From: JARFVT01 sp036677425
GTDB lineage: Bacteria > Pseudomonadota > Alphaproteobacteria > UBA8366 > Aestuariispiraceae
DNA: 64,000 nucleotides
Reading direction: 5' to 3'
Assembly: GCA_036677425.1 (NCBI GenBank)
Contig: JARFVT010000012.1
Span: 62,001-126,000 of the forward strand
Shown here: one piece after another, positions 45,599 through 54,707 of the stretch
Layout: each line of letters starts with the position of its first letter
Numbering within the stretch: position 1 is the stretch's first letter
The notes under the pieces: model-generated
Seen by the model: the letters and a program-made list of their open reading frames with translations, nothing else
Told to the model about the DNA's origin: nothing
Database searches by the model: none
Made by a program: the position numbers and the translations under genes

Positions 45599-46873
45599 AT
45601 GAACCATTTTGATTATATTAATCATACTCTGCATGTTGAAGATGTAGCCATTGAAAAAATTGCCGCAGAAATAGGTACCCCTTTTTATATATATTCAACC
45701 AAAACATTATTGCGTCATTATCAGGTTTTTTCTGATGCTATGAAAAAAAATGGCCTTGATGCGCTTATATGTTATGCGGTTAAGGCCAACCCTAATTTAT
45801 CCGTTATAAAAACATTGGCCAATGTTGGCTGCGGTGCTGATGTGGTATCAGAAGGTGAATTGCGTAAAGCCTTGGCGGCTGGTGTCCCTGCAAATAAAAT
45901 AGTTTTCTCTGGAGTTGGTAAAAGCCATGATGAGATTAAATATGCCATTGAAAAAAATATCCACGAAATCAATGTGGAAAGTTATGGTGAATTAGAAGTT
46001 ATTTCACAAATTGCCGTTAATATGAATAAGCAAGTTGAAATTGCCATAAGGCTTAACCCCGATGTGGATGCGGGTACGCATGAAAAAATTTCTACAGGCA
46101 AAAAAGAAAATAAATTTGGTATTGATATGGAAATGGCAGGGCAAATATATGCCAAAGCAGCAAATTTACCCGGAATAAAACCCGTATCAGTGGCGGTACA
46201 TATCGGTTCACAATTAACATCCTTAGAACCATGCCGCAAAGCATTTAGCAAATTAGCCGAAACCATCACAGCACTTCAGGGCCAAGGCATAAAGCTTAAA
46301 CGGTTGGATCTTGGTGGCGGGATTGGCATTCCATATGATAAAAATGATACTATACCTCCAAGCCCCGATGAATATGCCAAAGTTATAAAAGAAACCGTTG
46401 GTCATTTAAATTTACCAATAATGTTAGAGCCAGGAAGAATGATTGTTGGCAATGCAGGCATGATGATAACCAAGGTTATTGTACAGAAAAATGGGTTGGA
46501 TCGAAAATTTATTATTTTAGACGCGGCAATGAATGATTTAATCAGGCCAACATTATATAATGGTCATCATGAAATAATCCCCATAAAACAAACAAATGCC
46601 GACACGCAATATATTACAGCCGATATTGTAGGGCCAATTTGTGAAAGCGGCGATATCTTTGCCAAGGGACGTAAAATTCCTATTTTAAATATTGGCGATA
46701 TCGTTGCATTTGGTTCGGCGGGTGCATATGGGGCAAGCATGTCTTCCACATATAATTCGCGACGATTAATCCCAGAAATATTAGTCGATGGTAATAAATT
46801 TGCCATCATTCGCAAAAGACAGACTTATGAAGAATTATTAGCCTTAGATAAAATTGCAGCTTGGTTGCAATAA
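45599..46873 (+). CDS. lysA: Diaminopimelate decarboxylase
   Basis: PLP-dependent last step of lysine synthesis, meso-diaminopimelate to lysine. 424 residues, fold type III barrel. ALICYAVKANPNLSVIKTLA near 57 carries the PLP Lys; GADVVSEGELRKAL near 79; SVAVHIGSQLTSLEPC near 195; LKRLDLGGGIGIPY near 232; LEPGRMIVGNAG near 278; and PICESGDIFAKGRK near 342 with the Cys of the second active-site half. Starts 22 bases after the lptM stop. Confidence 0.96.
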   Translation: MNHFDYINHTLHVEDVAIEKIAAEIGTPFYIYSTKTLLRHYQVFSDAMKKNGLDALICYAVKANPNLSVIKTLANVGCGADVVSEGELRKALAAGVPANKIVFSGVGKSHDEIKYAIEKNIHEINVESYGELEVISQIAVNMNKQVEIAIRLNPDVDAGTHEKISTGKKENKFGIDMEMAGQIYAKAANLPGIKPVSVAVHIGSQLTSLEPCRKAFSKLAETITALQGQGIKLKRLDLGGGIGIPYDKNDTIPPSPDEYAKVIKETVGHLNLPIMLEPGRMIVGNAGMMITKVIVQKNGLDRKFIILDAAMNDLIRPTLYNGHHEIIPIKQTNADTQYITADIVGPICESGDIFAKGRKIPILNIGDIVAFGSAGAYGASMSSTYNSRRLIPEILVDGNKFAIIRKRQTYEELLALDKIAAWLQ

Positions 46874-46895
46874 TAATTTGCAAGTAATAGTCTAA

Positions 46896-47972
46896 TTAAT
46901 TGATTAATTCTTCTTCACTATCTGCATCAATATCACTATCTTCAGCCTCCGCATTACTTATGAAAGTAATCGATAAATCTGTGCCGCCGCGTGGTGGATT
47001 TTCAACCTTTGTTTCATAACTAATCGCATCACCCGGCAATACCATTTTTTCATCGGCCTTAAAAACCCATGATATTAAAATTGTGCTTTTTGCATCCTTA
47101 AGAACCCCTTGTAATAGTGGCAATGCCAAGATTTCATCAGTAATATTAACAATTTTACCAGAAATAACCCATATGATTTTATCACCATTGACCGTACGGC
47201 TGGCGGTTGCCTTTGGTAATTCTAAGCCATAGCCTAAGACATCAACGCCCAAGCCTATTTTTTCAAAAAATTTATGGGCAGGTGGATAAATGCTAACAAT
47301 ATCCTTACGGAAGAAAAACACACTGGTTACCGTTGCAAAGATAAGAAGCAATAAAAACAGCCATGCTTTTGCCGATGATTTTGGCTTTACGGCGGCTGGT
47401 TGCCGTTTGACTAATTTAGGCGGTATGGGCGGCGGATCAGCAGGATTAGGCATAGCATTAAAGTTATTTGCTGTATCATTATTTGCTGTATCATTATTTG
47501 CTGTATCATTATTTGCTGTATCATTATTTGCTGTATCATATTGTGCCTCAGATAAACCCGCAGCATCATTACTTTCCTTTGCCACAGAATCTCCAATATT
47601 ATTAAGAGCACCATTAGCAATCGCCTCCAAAATATTTTCTGTATTATTATTCTCAATCGTAGGAGTTTTTTCAACTGCTACTGGTTCGGCGGGTGCTGGT
47701 GCTACTGGTGCGGCGGGCGCTGGTGCTACTGGTTCGGTGGGAGCTGGTGCTACTGGTGCGGCGGGTGCTGGTGCGGCGGGTGCTGGTGCGGTGGGTGCTG
47801 GTTCGGCGGCTACTGGTGCTACTGGTGCGGCGGCAGAGCTTTGATCATCATCCGCGGTTGCATGCCATTTATGTTGGCATTTAGCGCATTTCACCAATCG
47901 GCCTTGTTTGCCAATAGCAGTAGCCTTGACTTTAAATTTAGAATCGCAATTAGGGCAACTAAGAATGATCAT
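46896..47972 (-). CDS. MJ0042-type zinc-ribbon protein with DUF3426-like C-terminus
   Basis: 358 residues. The N-terminal 40 carry two CxxC pairs (CPNCDSKFKV and KCAKCQHKW) as a zinc ribbon. A Pro-Ala-rich linker follows (about 48-100), then five DTANN repeats near 146-170, a PPPIPPKL segment, one membrane helix (about 203-221, AWLFLLLLIFATVTSVFFF) and a DUF3426-like extracytoplasmic domain ending acidic. Both low-complexity tracts are encoded by DNA repeats able to vary in length. Common in alphaproteobacteria close to ftsEX, on the opposite strand; function unknown. Confidence 0.85.
   Translation of the reverse strand: MIILSCPNCDSKFKVKATAIGKQGRLVKCAKCQHKWHATADDDQSSAAAPVAPVAAEPAPTAPAPAAPAPAAPVAPAPTEPVAPAPAAPVAPAPAEPVAVEKTPTIENNNTENILEAIANGALNNIGDSVAKESNDAAGLSEAQYDTANNDTANNDTANNDTANNDTANNFNAMPNPADPPPIPPKLVKRQPAAVKPKSSAKAWLFLLLLIFATVTSVFFFRKDIVSIYPPAHKFFEKIGLGVDVLGYGLELPKATASRTVNGDKIIWVISGKIVNITDEILALPLLQGVLKDAKSTILISWVFKADEKMVLPGDAISYETKVENPPRGGTDLSITFISNAEAEDSDIDADSEEELIN
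47464..47538. repeat. Five perfect 15-base tandem repeats
   Basis: The unit TTATTTGCTGTATCA occurs five times without change, within the zinc-ribbon protein gene, and encodes the (DTANN)5 tract on the reverse strand. Because the unit is a multiple of three, copy-number changes keep the frame and alter only the linker length. Confidence 0.95.
47686..47832. repeat. GC-rich degenerate repeats encoding a Pro-Ala linker
   Basis: Interleaved GGTGCGGCGGGTGCTGG and GGTGCTACTGGTTCGG-type units encode (P/A)n on the reverse strand. Their composition is far richer in G and C than the surrounding DNA. Units are imperfect, so expansion looks older than that of the adjacent 15-base repeat. Confidence 0.8.
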
Positions 47973-48219
47973 AAATCAAATATACCTATTAAATAGTTTC
48001 TCACTGATAATGGCAATAAAATATAGTCTATTGCCAAATTAAATTCATAATTATAAAGTTATAGGGCCATGCGTGATAAATCGCAAGCAATGGATATTTT
48101 ATCGCCTATTTGTAATTAAAATAATATTATGGCTTATATATTTTTCCATATCAAAAATCTTTTCAGATGTCAAAAATGCTGTTATCGATATATAATTGAA
48201 TTTTTAAAGGTTAAATAGC

Positions 48220-48915
48220 ATGATCCAGTTTGAAAATGTTGGTATGCGCTATGGTGTCGGGCCAGAGGTTCTACGCGATGTTACCTTTCATTTAAAACCA
48301 GCATCTTTTCATTTTTTAACTGGTGCTAGTGGTGCGGGTAAATCATCATTATTAAAATTAATGTATTTAGCAAATAAACCTAGCCGTGGGTTAATTTCTA
48401 TTTTTAATAAGGATATTACCACATTATCAAAATCAGAAATGCCCGGTATAAGGCGACGCATCGGCGTAGTATTTCAAGATTTCCGCCTGTTGGATCACTT
48501 GACAACATTTGACAATGTTGCGTTACCATTACGCGTCAATGGCACCGCAGAAAAATTAATAAAAAAACATGTGATTGAATTATTAAATTGGGTTGGTTTA
48601 GCCGATCATATAGATGTCCGTCCCGCCACATTATCTGGTGGGCAAAAACAACGGGTGGCGATTGCGCGTGCAATTATTAGCCGACCTAGTCTGTTACTCG
48701 CCGATGAACCAACCGGCAATGTTGATGATAAAATTGCCGTTAGGCTGCTTTATTTATTCGAAGAATTAAACCGTATGGGAACATCTGTGTTAATTGCCAC
48801 CCATAATGAAAATATAATCAGACGATTTCAACATCCAATATTGCAACTTATTGATGGTAAATTAATTAAAAAACCAGCCTATTCATCTTCACAATCAAAT
48901 ATGGTAAATCAATAA
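48220..48915 (+). CDS. ftsE: Cell division ATPase FtsE
   Basis: ABC-type ATPase that with FtsX controls peptidoglycan hydrolases at the septum. 231 residues. N-terminal MIQFENVGMRYGVGPEVLRD, Walker A GASGAGKSSLLKL near 36, signature LSGGQKQRVAIARA near 137, and Walker B LLLADEPTGNVD near 157. The stop and the ftsX start share one base (TAATG). The 247-base upstream gap holds no gene; I saw no distinct promoter. Confidence 0.96.
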   Translation: MIQFENVGMRYGVGPEVLRDVTFHLKPASFHFLTGASGAGKSSLLKLMYLANKPSRGLISIFNKDITTLSKSEMPGIRRRIGVVFQDFRLLDHLTTFDNVALPLRVNGTAEKLIKKHVIELLNWVGLADHIDVRPATLSGGQKQRVAIARAIISRPSLLLADEPTGNVDDKIAVRLLYLFEELNRMGTSVLIATHNENIIRRFQHPILQLIDGKLIKKPAYSSSQSNMVNQ

Positions 48916-49796
48916 TGAGTGCAGAAAAAGATATACCATTAGATATTGATGGTTCGACAAAAATATTGCCGTGGATAATCGCATTCATGGTTTATATTGC
49001 AAGCCTTGCCATGGCGGGTGGCATGATTTTATCAGACGTAGCACAGGTTTGGGGCCATGGATTAACTGGCAATCTTACAATACAATTACCAATCACACAG
49101 CTTGAAACAGAAAATGACATTAATAGGCGTATTAAAAAAGCGATTAAAGCATTAGAAAATATGCAAGGAATTGATACAATAGAAGTAATGTCGCAAGCTG
49201 AAATTAAAGATTTGCTCGAACCTTGGTTAGGGCAGAATATCGACCCGTCAAGCCTGCCAATTCCGCGCCTTATAACCGTAACTATGAAAAGTGGGGCTGT
49301 TGATTTAAATGAATTGCGGCGGCGACTTATTGCCGTTATCCCTGATATTATTATCGATGACCATCAATTATGGCGTGAACAGATGCTATCCTTGATGCAG
49401 GCACTGCAATCAGTTGCCATGACGATAGTTTTTATCGTCGCAGTCGCTGGTATAATAATTGTTATTTTTGCAACCAAAGGCGGGCTTGCCACCCACCGTG
49501 CTGTTATCGAGCTATTGCATTTAATCGGTGCATATGATCATTATATTGCCAAACAATTTCAACGTCATTCATCACGCAGTGCTTTTCGTGGTGCGATGTT
49601 TGGAGTATTTTTTGCCGCAGTTACAATAATTTCCTTGGCTTATATTGCAAATCAATTAACAAATAATACCCTTGATTTATTTGTCTTAAATATATGGCAA
49701 TGGTTTGCATTGGCTGCAATCCCATTCATTACTGCATTGATTGCCATGCTTAGTGCAAGACGAACGGTTATTACAACGCTTAAACAGATGATATAA
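48915..49796 (+). CDS. ftsX: Cell division protein FtsX
   Basis: Membrane partner of FtsE, 293 residues. A cytoplasmic N-terminus, first helix (about 18-38), a periplasmic domain (about 45-165) that would contact a cell-wall hydrolase activator, then three helices forming the FtsX permease-like part with ATHRAVIELLHLIGAYDHYI near 194. The periplasmic loop includes QNIDPSSLPIPRLITV, usual for alphaproteobacterial FtsX. Overlaps ftsE by one base. Confidence 0.93.
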   Translation: MSAEKDIPLDIDGSTKILPWIIAFMVYIASLAMAGGMILSDVAQVWGHGLTGNLTIQLPITQLETENDINRRIKKAIKALENMQGIDTIEVMSQAEIKDLLEPWLGQNIDPSSLPIPRLITVTMKSGAVDLNELRRRLIAVIPDIIIDDHQLWREQMLSLMQALQSVAMTIVFIVAVAGIIIVIFATKGGLATHRAVIELLHLIGAYDHYIAKQFQRHSSRSAFRGAMFGVFFAAVTIISLAYIANQLTNNTLDLFVLNIWQWFALAAIPFITALIAMLSARRTVITTLKQMI

Positions 49797-49800
49797 TATT

Positions 49801-50406
49801 ATGTTAGTGAAAAAAAATAGGTATAAAATAAAAAAAACAACTATTACTATCATCGGATTATTGGTTTTTATATGGCTCGGCGGTCTTTATATATTTAATC
49901 ATAATATCCCACGAGAAAATAATCTTAAACATATAAAAACTGACGCTTTGGTGGTACTAACTGGTGGTAGTTTAAGGTTAGAAACTGGCCTTGAATTATT
50001 ATCTAATGACATGGCAGAAAAACTATTCATATCTGGTGTCCATATGGGGGTTGATGTTAAAGAATTATTGCGGGTAGCAAGAATAAATCCCAGCCCATTG
50101 GATTGTTGCATAACCCTCGACTATAAAGCCGATGATACCATCGGCAATGCTGTCGAGACCGCCAAATGGATGAATGATAATGGTTATACCAGCCTGCGGC
50201 TGGTAACCGCGAATTATCATATGCCGCGCAGCCTGCTTGAATTTCACCATGCCATGCCAGATATATTAATTTATCCCCATTTTGTATCACCAAAACATGT
50301 AAAAATTGACGATTGGTATTTATGGCCCGGCACGGCAATGCTTATCATTGGTGAATATAATAAATTAATATTTGCACCTGTTCGTTGGTTATTTATGATG
50401 CTATGA
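49801..50406 (+). CDS. YdcF/SanA-like DUF218 protein
   Basis: 201 residues: N-terminal membrane anchor (about 14-34), then a DUF218 domain with KTDALVVLTGGSLRLETGLE near 47, EKLFISGVHMGVDVKEL near 70 and LRLVTANYHMPRSLLEFHHA near 134, where the Asn-Tyr-His-Met-Arg motif is a family hallmark. Members act on envelope integrity, sometimes in lipid carrier or peptidoglycan precursor handling; exact activity here is unknown. It follows ftsX by four bases, in the common alphaproteobacterial ftsE-ftsX-DUF218-plsC series. Confidence 0.88.
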   Translation: MLVKKNRYKIKKTTITIIGLLVFIWLGGLYIFNHNIPRENNLKHIKTDALVVLTGGSLRLETGLELLSNDMAEKLFISGVHMGVDVKELLRVARINPSPLDCCITLDYKADDTIGNAVETAKWMNDNGYTSLRLVTANYHMPRSLLEFHHAMPDILIYPHFVSPKHVKIDDWYLWPGTAMLIIGEYNKLIFAPVRWLFMML

Positions 50407-50437
50407 ATAATTATTTATTAATAAAATAGGTTTTTAA

Positions 50438-51169
50438 ATGGCCATTTTTCGATCTATTATATTTTTATTGACCTTCTATCCTGTAGTTACCGTCCTTTGT
50501 TTAATATATATCCCGCTGGTCATTTTACCGCGTAAATATTTTGCCCCACTTGCGGTGGTTTGGGTCAAGATTGTCATGTGGGTTGCCCAAAAATCATCGG
50601 GCATTACATATGAATTACGTGGTGAAGAATACCGACCAATAACCGCCGTTATTTATGCCTGTAAACATCAATCTGCATGGGAAACATTGATGTTTAACCT
50701 AATCGTTAATGATTGCGCCTATGTGATGAAAAAAGAATTATTGCGCTTGCCATTATTTGGTTGGTATTTAACCAAAATGGGTAATATATCTGTCGATCGT
50801 GCGGCGGGATCAAAGGCATTACGTTATATGATCGAACAGGCACAGGCAGTTTTAAGCGACAGTCGCAATATTGTTATTTTTCCCCAAGGAACAAGAACCG
50901 AAACTGGTGATATGGATAGCCCGTATTTACCCGGTGTGGCGGGGCTTTATGCCAAGGCCAATGTGGCGGTCGTTCCCGTTGCATTGAATTCTGGCATATT
51001 TTGGCCAAAAGGTAAATTTATCAAATATTCTGGTGTTATAACGGTGGAGTTTTTAAAACCAATCCCCGCTGGATTGCATCGTAAAGAATTCATTACAAGA
51101 CTTAAAGCCGCCATCGAACCCGCGACAAAATTATTAGAAGCAGAAGCTACTAAAAAATTCTTCGAATAA
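50438..51169 (+). CDS. plsC: 1-acyl-sn-glycerol-3-phosphate acyltransferase
   Basis: Adds the second acyl chain in phospholipid synthesis to give phosphatidic acid. 243 residues with an N-terminal hydrophobic region (about 5-35). Motif I is KHQSAWETLMF near 76 (HxxxxE variant of HX4D, usual for this branch), motif II MGNISVDRAAGSKALRY near 115, motif III VIFPQGTRTETGD near 147 and motif IV VPVALNSGIFWPKG near 177. Same transcription unit as ftsEX. Confidence 0.94.
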   Translation: MAIFRSIIFLLTFYPVVTVLCLIYIPLVILPRKYFAPLAVVWVKIVMWVAQKSSGITYELRGEEYRPITAVIYACKHQSAWETLMFNLIVNDCAYVMKKELLRLPLFGWYLTKMGNISVDRAAGSKALRYMIEQAQAVLSDSRNIVIFPQGTRTETGDMDSPYLPGVAGLYAKANVAVVPVALNSGIFWPKGKFIKYSGVITVEFLKPIPAGLHRKEFITRLKAAIEPATKLLEAEATKKFFE

Positions 51170-51187
51170 TTGAAAGTTAATAAATAT

Positions 51188-52150
51188 ATGTTGTCGATTT
51201 ATAATTTTTTAAAAATAACATTCATTGAATCAACCAAGCTTTATTGGGATTTATTAAAAATAATGCTACCCGTAATGCTTATCGTTCGTATCGGCACTGA
51301 ATTTGGTTTGGTTGCACAAATAGGTAAAATATTTGCCCCATTACTGGGCTTGATCGGCTTGCCTGCGGAAATGGGGCTTGTCTGGGCCGCCAGCGCCATT
51401 CTTGGTGTTTATGGCGCGGCAATAATGTTATTTGGCATGTTGCCTGATTTTCCATTGAGTGTTGCCCAAATAACCATAATATGCTCAATCATATTAATGT
51501 GCCATAGCCTGCCGATCGAACAACGCATCGTACAAAAAGCAGGGGTCAGCTTTACCTTAAGTACAATATTTCGCTTAGGCGCAACATTTTTATACGCATG
51601 GATTTTATATAAAATTTATGATGGCTTTGAAATATTACAAGAAATTGCCGTAATTGCTTGGTTACCAGAAGCAAGTGATGATAGCTGGTTATCATGGTTA
51701 CAAGAATCGGCAATAACCTTATTTTGGATTTTTTGGATAATTCTGGCTTTGCTATTACTTCTACGGCTAATGGATATATTGAAAATCACCAAAATGCTTA
51801 CCCGCATAATTTCACCTGCATTGCGCCTGATGGGTATTGGCGAGAATTCCGCACCATTGGCAATGGTCGGTGTGTTATTGGGTTTAACATATGGCGGCGG
51901 GTTAATAATTAAACAAGCAAGGGCAGGGCATTTAAAATCACGCTCTGTTTTTCTAACTATGGCCTTTATGATTTTATCGCATAGCATGATCGAAGATACA
52001 TTATTTATCTATGCTATTGGCGGCGATCTATCGGGCATATTAATTGGACGAATAATTTTTACATTCGTTATAATGATTATTTTAGTGTTTATAATATGGC
52101 GAATACCTGACCCATTTTTTTATAAATGGTTATATAAAAAACCGCATTAA
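51188..52150 (+). CDS. Nucleoside-recognition (Gate) domain membrane protein
   Basis: About 320 residues from the ATG at 51188 (a TTG at 51170, right at the plsC stop, is an alternative with weaker family support). Two Gate-type halves: LPVMLIVRIGTEFGLVAQIG near 22, FAPLLGLIGLPAEMGLVWAA near 44, and later IISPALRLMGIGENSAPLAM near 205 and GLTYGGGLIIKQARAGHLKS near 235, then ILSHSMIEDTLFIYAIGGD. The domain also occurs in SpmA and FeoB-like carriers; substrate unknown. It converges on rlmN, 22 bases away. Confidence 0.85.
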   Translation: MLSIYNFLKITFIESTKLYWDLLKIMLPVMLIVRIGTEFGLVAQIGKIFAPLLGLIGLPAEMGLVWAASAILGVYGAAIMLFGMLPDFPLSVAQITIICSIILMCHSLPIEQRIVQKAGVSFTLSTIFRLGATFLYAWILYKIYDGFEILQEIAVIAWLPEASDDSWLSWLQESAITLFWIFWIILALLLLLRLMDILKITKMLTRIISPALRLMGIGENSAPLAMVGVLLGLTYGGGLIIKQARAGHLKSRSVFLTMAFMILSHSMIEDTLFIYAIGGDLSGILIGRIIFTFVIMIILVFIIWRIPDPFFYKWLYKKPH

Positions 52151-52172
52151 AAACTTATTAATCTGCTTTAAC

Positions 52173-53339
52173 TTAATTCTCTAAGGCTTTGTTTTTCAAG
52201 GCTTGATTTGACGAATCATTATTTGATGAAATCTTATTTAATGAAGCTTTATCCAGCATGCGTTGTTTATAACGCGGGACACGCTCGCTTTCCGATTTTA
52301 ACTGCCCACATGCCGCCAGAATATCCTGCCCACGCGGTCGCCTGATCGGGCTGGAATAACCCGCATCCCAAATAATATCGGCAAATTGTTTTATTTTATC
52401 CGCATCGCTTCTTTTATATGGGCTGCCCGGCCATGGATTAAATGGGATAAGATTAACCTTTGACGGTATACCTGATATGATTTTAACTAATGATTTAGCA
52501 TCATCGATGCTATCGTTAATATCTTTTAACATTACATATTCCCATGTAACACGGTTGGCATTGCTAAGCCCGGGATAATTCTGCACCGCATCAATTAACT
52601 GCGCCAATGGATATTTTTTATTTATCGGCATAATTTCATCACGCAGCGCATCATTGGTTGCATGCAATGATATTGCCAACAACACCCCTGTTTCTGCGCC
52701 TATACGGTTAATCTCTGGTACAACGCCCGATGTGCTAAGGGTTACTCTGCGCTTTGATATGGCGATTGCATGACCATCGATAATTATACTTATCGCCTTT
52801 ATTACATTATCCACATTATATAATGGTTCGCCCAGGCCCATAAAAACAATATTTGTAATACGCCGAGTGGCATTATCGCTTGGCCATTCATCCATGGTAT
52901 CGCGCGCCAACATAATTTGTGCAACAATTTCACCCGCATCAAGATTGCGAACCAGCCTTTGCTTGCCCGTATGACAAAAACGACAAGTCAAAGTACAGCC
53001 AACTTGTGATGAAATACATAATGTACCACGGGCATTATCGGGGATAAAAACCACTTCGGCCTCGTTACCATCCGCGAATTTTAACAGCCATTTTTCCGTA
53101 CCGTCTTTTGATATTAAATATTTTGATATTTCTGGACGGGTCAGGCGATATTTAAGTTCAAGCTTGGCGCGTAGATCTTTTGACATATTGCTCATATCAT
53201 CAAAAGATATCGCACCTTTATTATATATCCATGAATATAGTTGTTTAGCACGAAATTTTGCCTCGCCCATCTCAGCAAAAATTGCAATAAAATCATCAAG
53301 ACTCATGCCTAGTAGGTTTAATTTATCATTTATTTGCAA
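52173..53339 (-). CDS. rlmN: Dual-specificity rRNA/tRNA adenine-C2 methyltransferase RlmN
   Basis: Radical-SAM enzyme that methylates A2503 of 23S rRNA and A37 of some tRNAs. 388 residues. The CxxxCxxC cluster motif is QVGCTLTCRFCHTGKQRLV near 110-128; NIVFMGLGEPLYNVDN near 163 and RRVTLSTSGVVPEINRIG near 198 follow. The resolving/methyl-carrying Cys lies in DILAACGQLKSESERV near 349. Complete; the last 30 residues (rich in Asn and Ser) are a variable tail. Confidence 0.96.
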   Translation of the reverse strand: MQINDKLNLLGMSLDDFIAIFAEMGEAKFRAKQLYSWIYNKGAISFDDMSNMSKDLRAKLELKYRLTRPEISKYLISKDGTEKWLLKFADGNEAEVVFIPDNARGTLCISSQVGCTLTCRFCHTGKQRLVRNLDAGEIVAQIMLARDTMDEWPSDNATRRITNIVFMGLGEPLYNVDNVIKAISIIIDGHAIAISKRRVTLSTSGVVPEINRIGAETGVLLAISLHATNDALRDEIMPINKKYPLAQLIDAVQNYPGLSNANRVTWEYVMLKDINDSIDDAKSLVKIISGIPSKVNLIPFNPWPGSPYKRSDADKIKQFADIIWDAGYSSPIRRPRGQDILAACGQLKSESERVPRYKQRMLDKASLNKISSNNDSSNQALKNKALEN

Positions 53340-53369
53340 TTTTTTGACCCAAACTCATTTGATCTAAAT

Positions 53370-53918
53370 TTATTTAACTCGTGTCGCTTTACATGTTTTA
53401 TTAATGGCATTATTGGCTTTGCTAAACCCGCTTAGGCTATAATTATCAGTGGTTTTTGTACCCTTGATCGATATACCAGATATTACCATATTATTGCCTG
53501 CACGCATAGCCTTGATAATTTTTCTATCGTCTTTTGAACGGCCAAATGCCGACTGCCCTTTAATAAATAGCTTAAATTTCTTCGCACCAATCTTTATTGT
53601 AACATCGTTACCCGTCTTTAATGGATAACCCATATCAATGCTTATTTCATGGAAGCGTTTTAATTTTTTCCTATGGGTAACATAAATATAAATATCACCA
53701 CGGTTTTTGCCACTCTCCGCATGTTTTTGCGGCCTTGACCACATATTACAAACCAAGCCACCATTTTCATTATATGAATGCGACTGCCAGTCTTTAAATT
53801 TTCCTAAATCCTTATCATTTTCAGCCCAAACATTTGTTGATAAATAAAAAGCCGCAAAAACTAATATTGATATGAATAGGAATGTAAACTGTGAAAATAT
53901 TTTAAATAATAACTGCAT
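53370..53918 (-). CDS. Invasion-associated locus B (IalB) family protein
   Basis: About 182 residues from the ATG at 53918, which has AGAGGG six bases upstream; a longer frame to 53951 is less likely. N-terminal signal peptide (IFSQFTFLFISILVFAAFYL) with cleavage around VWA. The mature protein has KFKDWQSHSYNENGGLVCNM and MWSRPQK, then IDMGYPLKTGNDVTIKIGAK, NMVISGISIKGTKTTDNYSL and a C-terminal Cys that likely pairs with the first. IalB-like proteins are periplasmic, with unclear function outside Bartonella. Gap of 30 bases from rlmN on the same strand. Confidence 0.87.
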   Translation of the reverse strand: MQLLFKIFSQFTFLFISILVFAAFYLSTNVWAENDKDLGKFKDWQSHSYNENGGLVCNMWSRPQKHAESGKNRGDIYIYVTHRKKLKRFHEISIDMGYPLKTGNDVTIKIGAKKFKLFIKGQSAFGRSKDDRKIIKAMRAGNNMVISGISIKGTKTTDNYSLSGFSKANNAINKTCKATRVK

Positions 53919-54037
53919 AAGACCCTCTATAAGCCGTTCTAATAATAACATAGATATAATTAATTTTAATAATTATTATGCCATTGGTAAAGGGGGTTTA
54001 TAACATAATTAAGGCATATATTTAATTTTTAAAAAAT

Positions 54038-54574
54038 TTATTTTTTATTTTTGGTTCTGATTAGCTGTTCGCCATGAATATGCGGCGTTAATTCAACTAT
54101 CGGTCCACCAGCGCGCACGGGTCGTTCGGCCCATCTACCACGGCTTAATTGCCTATCATATAGAATAATTGCCCCTGCAATACCCACATTAATGCAAAAA
54201 CTAGTCGGAATTTTAATAAGAAAATCACATTTATTTTGCATCTCGACCGATAAGTTACCGCGTTCAGGCCCAAGAATATATGCGGCACGTTCGGGATGGC
54301 GAAAACTCGGCAACATGGTGGCGTCATCTGTTAATTCAACCCCGACAAGCTTAATATCCTTGGGCATTTTCATATCAGATATTGTATCATATTGATATAA
54401 TGGCAAATGTTTCGCCGTATCGGATGTATCAGTTTGATAGACTTGTTTAATATTAATTTTAGGCGCGATGGCAAAAACAAAGCTTGCACCAAAGGCATGG
54501 GCTGATCTAAACAAGCTACCAACATTTCTTGGTTTTGAAATACCCTCAACCCCCAAGGCAAAATATCCACGCAT
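54038..54574 (-). CDS. SpoU/TrmH-family RNA 2'-O-methyltransferase
   Basis: 178 residues with the SPOUT knot. Motif 1 ISKPRNVGSLFRSAHAFGAS near 12, motif 2 ERAAYILGPERGNLSVEMQ near 95 and motif 3 IPTSFCINVGIAGAIILYDR near 122. It is the short form without an added RNA-binding domain, similar to proteins usually annotated as TrmH-family methyltransferases in alphaproteobacteria. Its RNA target is unknown. Confidence 0.9.
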   Translation of the reverse strand: MRGYFALGVEGISKPRNVGSLFRSAHAFGASFVFAIAPKINIKQVYQTDTSDTAKHLPLYQYDTISDMKMPKDIKLVGVELTDDATMLPSFRHPERAAYILGPERGNLSVEMQNKCDFLIKIPTSFCINVGIAGAIILYDRQLSRGRWAERPVRAGGPIVELTPHIHGEQLIRTKNKK

Positions 54575-54707
54575 TTAATTATCTTTCTTAAAGACTTAAT
54601 ATAATGGTTTGGAAAATTGCATATTAATGGGGTGAAATGCAAGTTCGACTAAGATAATAATATAATTAATATTTATATAATTAGAATATTTAAAAAGGCA
54701 TTTAATT

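Noticed and set aside
47464..47538. Possible CRISPR array
   Set aside because: The 15-base units are contiguous with no spacers and are in frame within a coding sequence.
47290..47844. Long Ala-Gly-Thr-rich open frame on the forward strand
   Set aside because: It is the shadow of the repeats in the zinc-ribbon protein gene on the reverse strand; composition is that of the repeat, with no family features.
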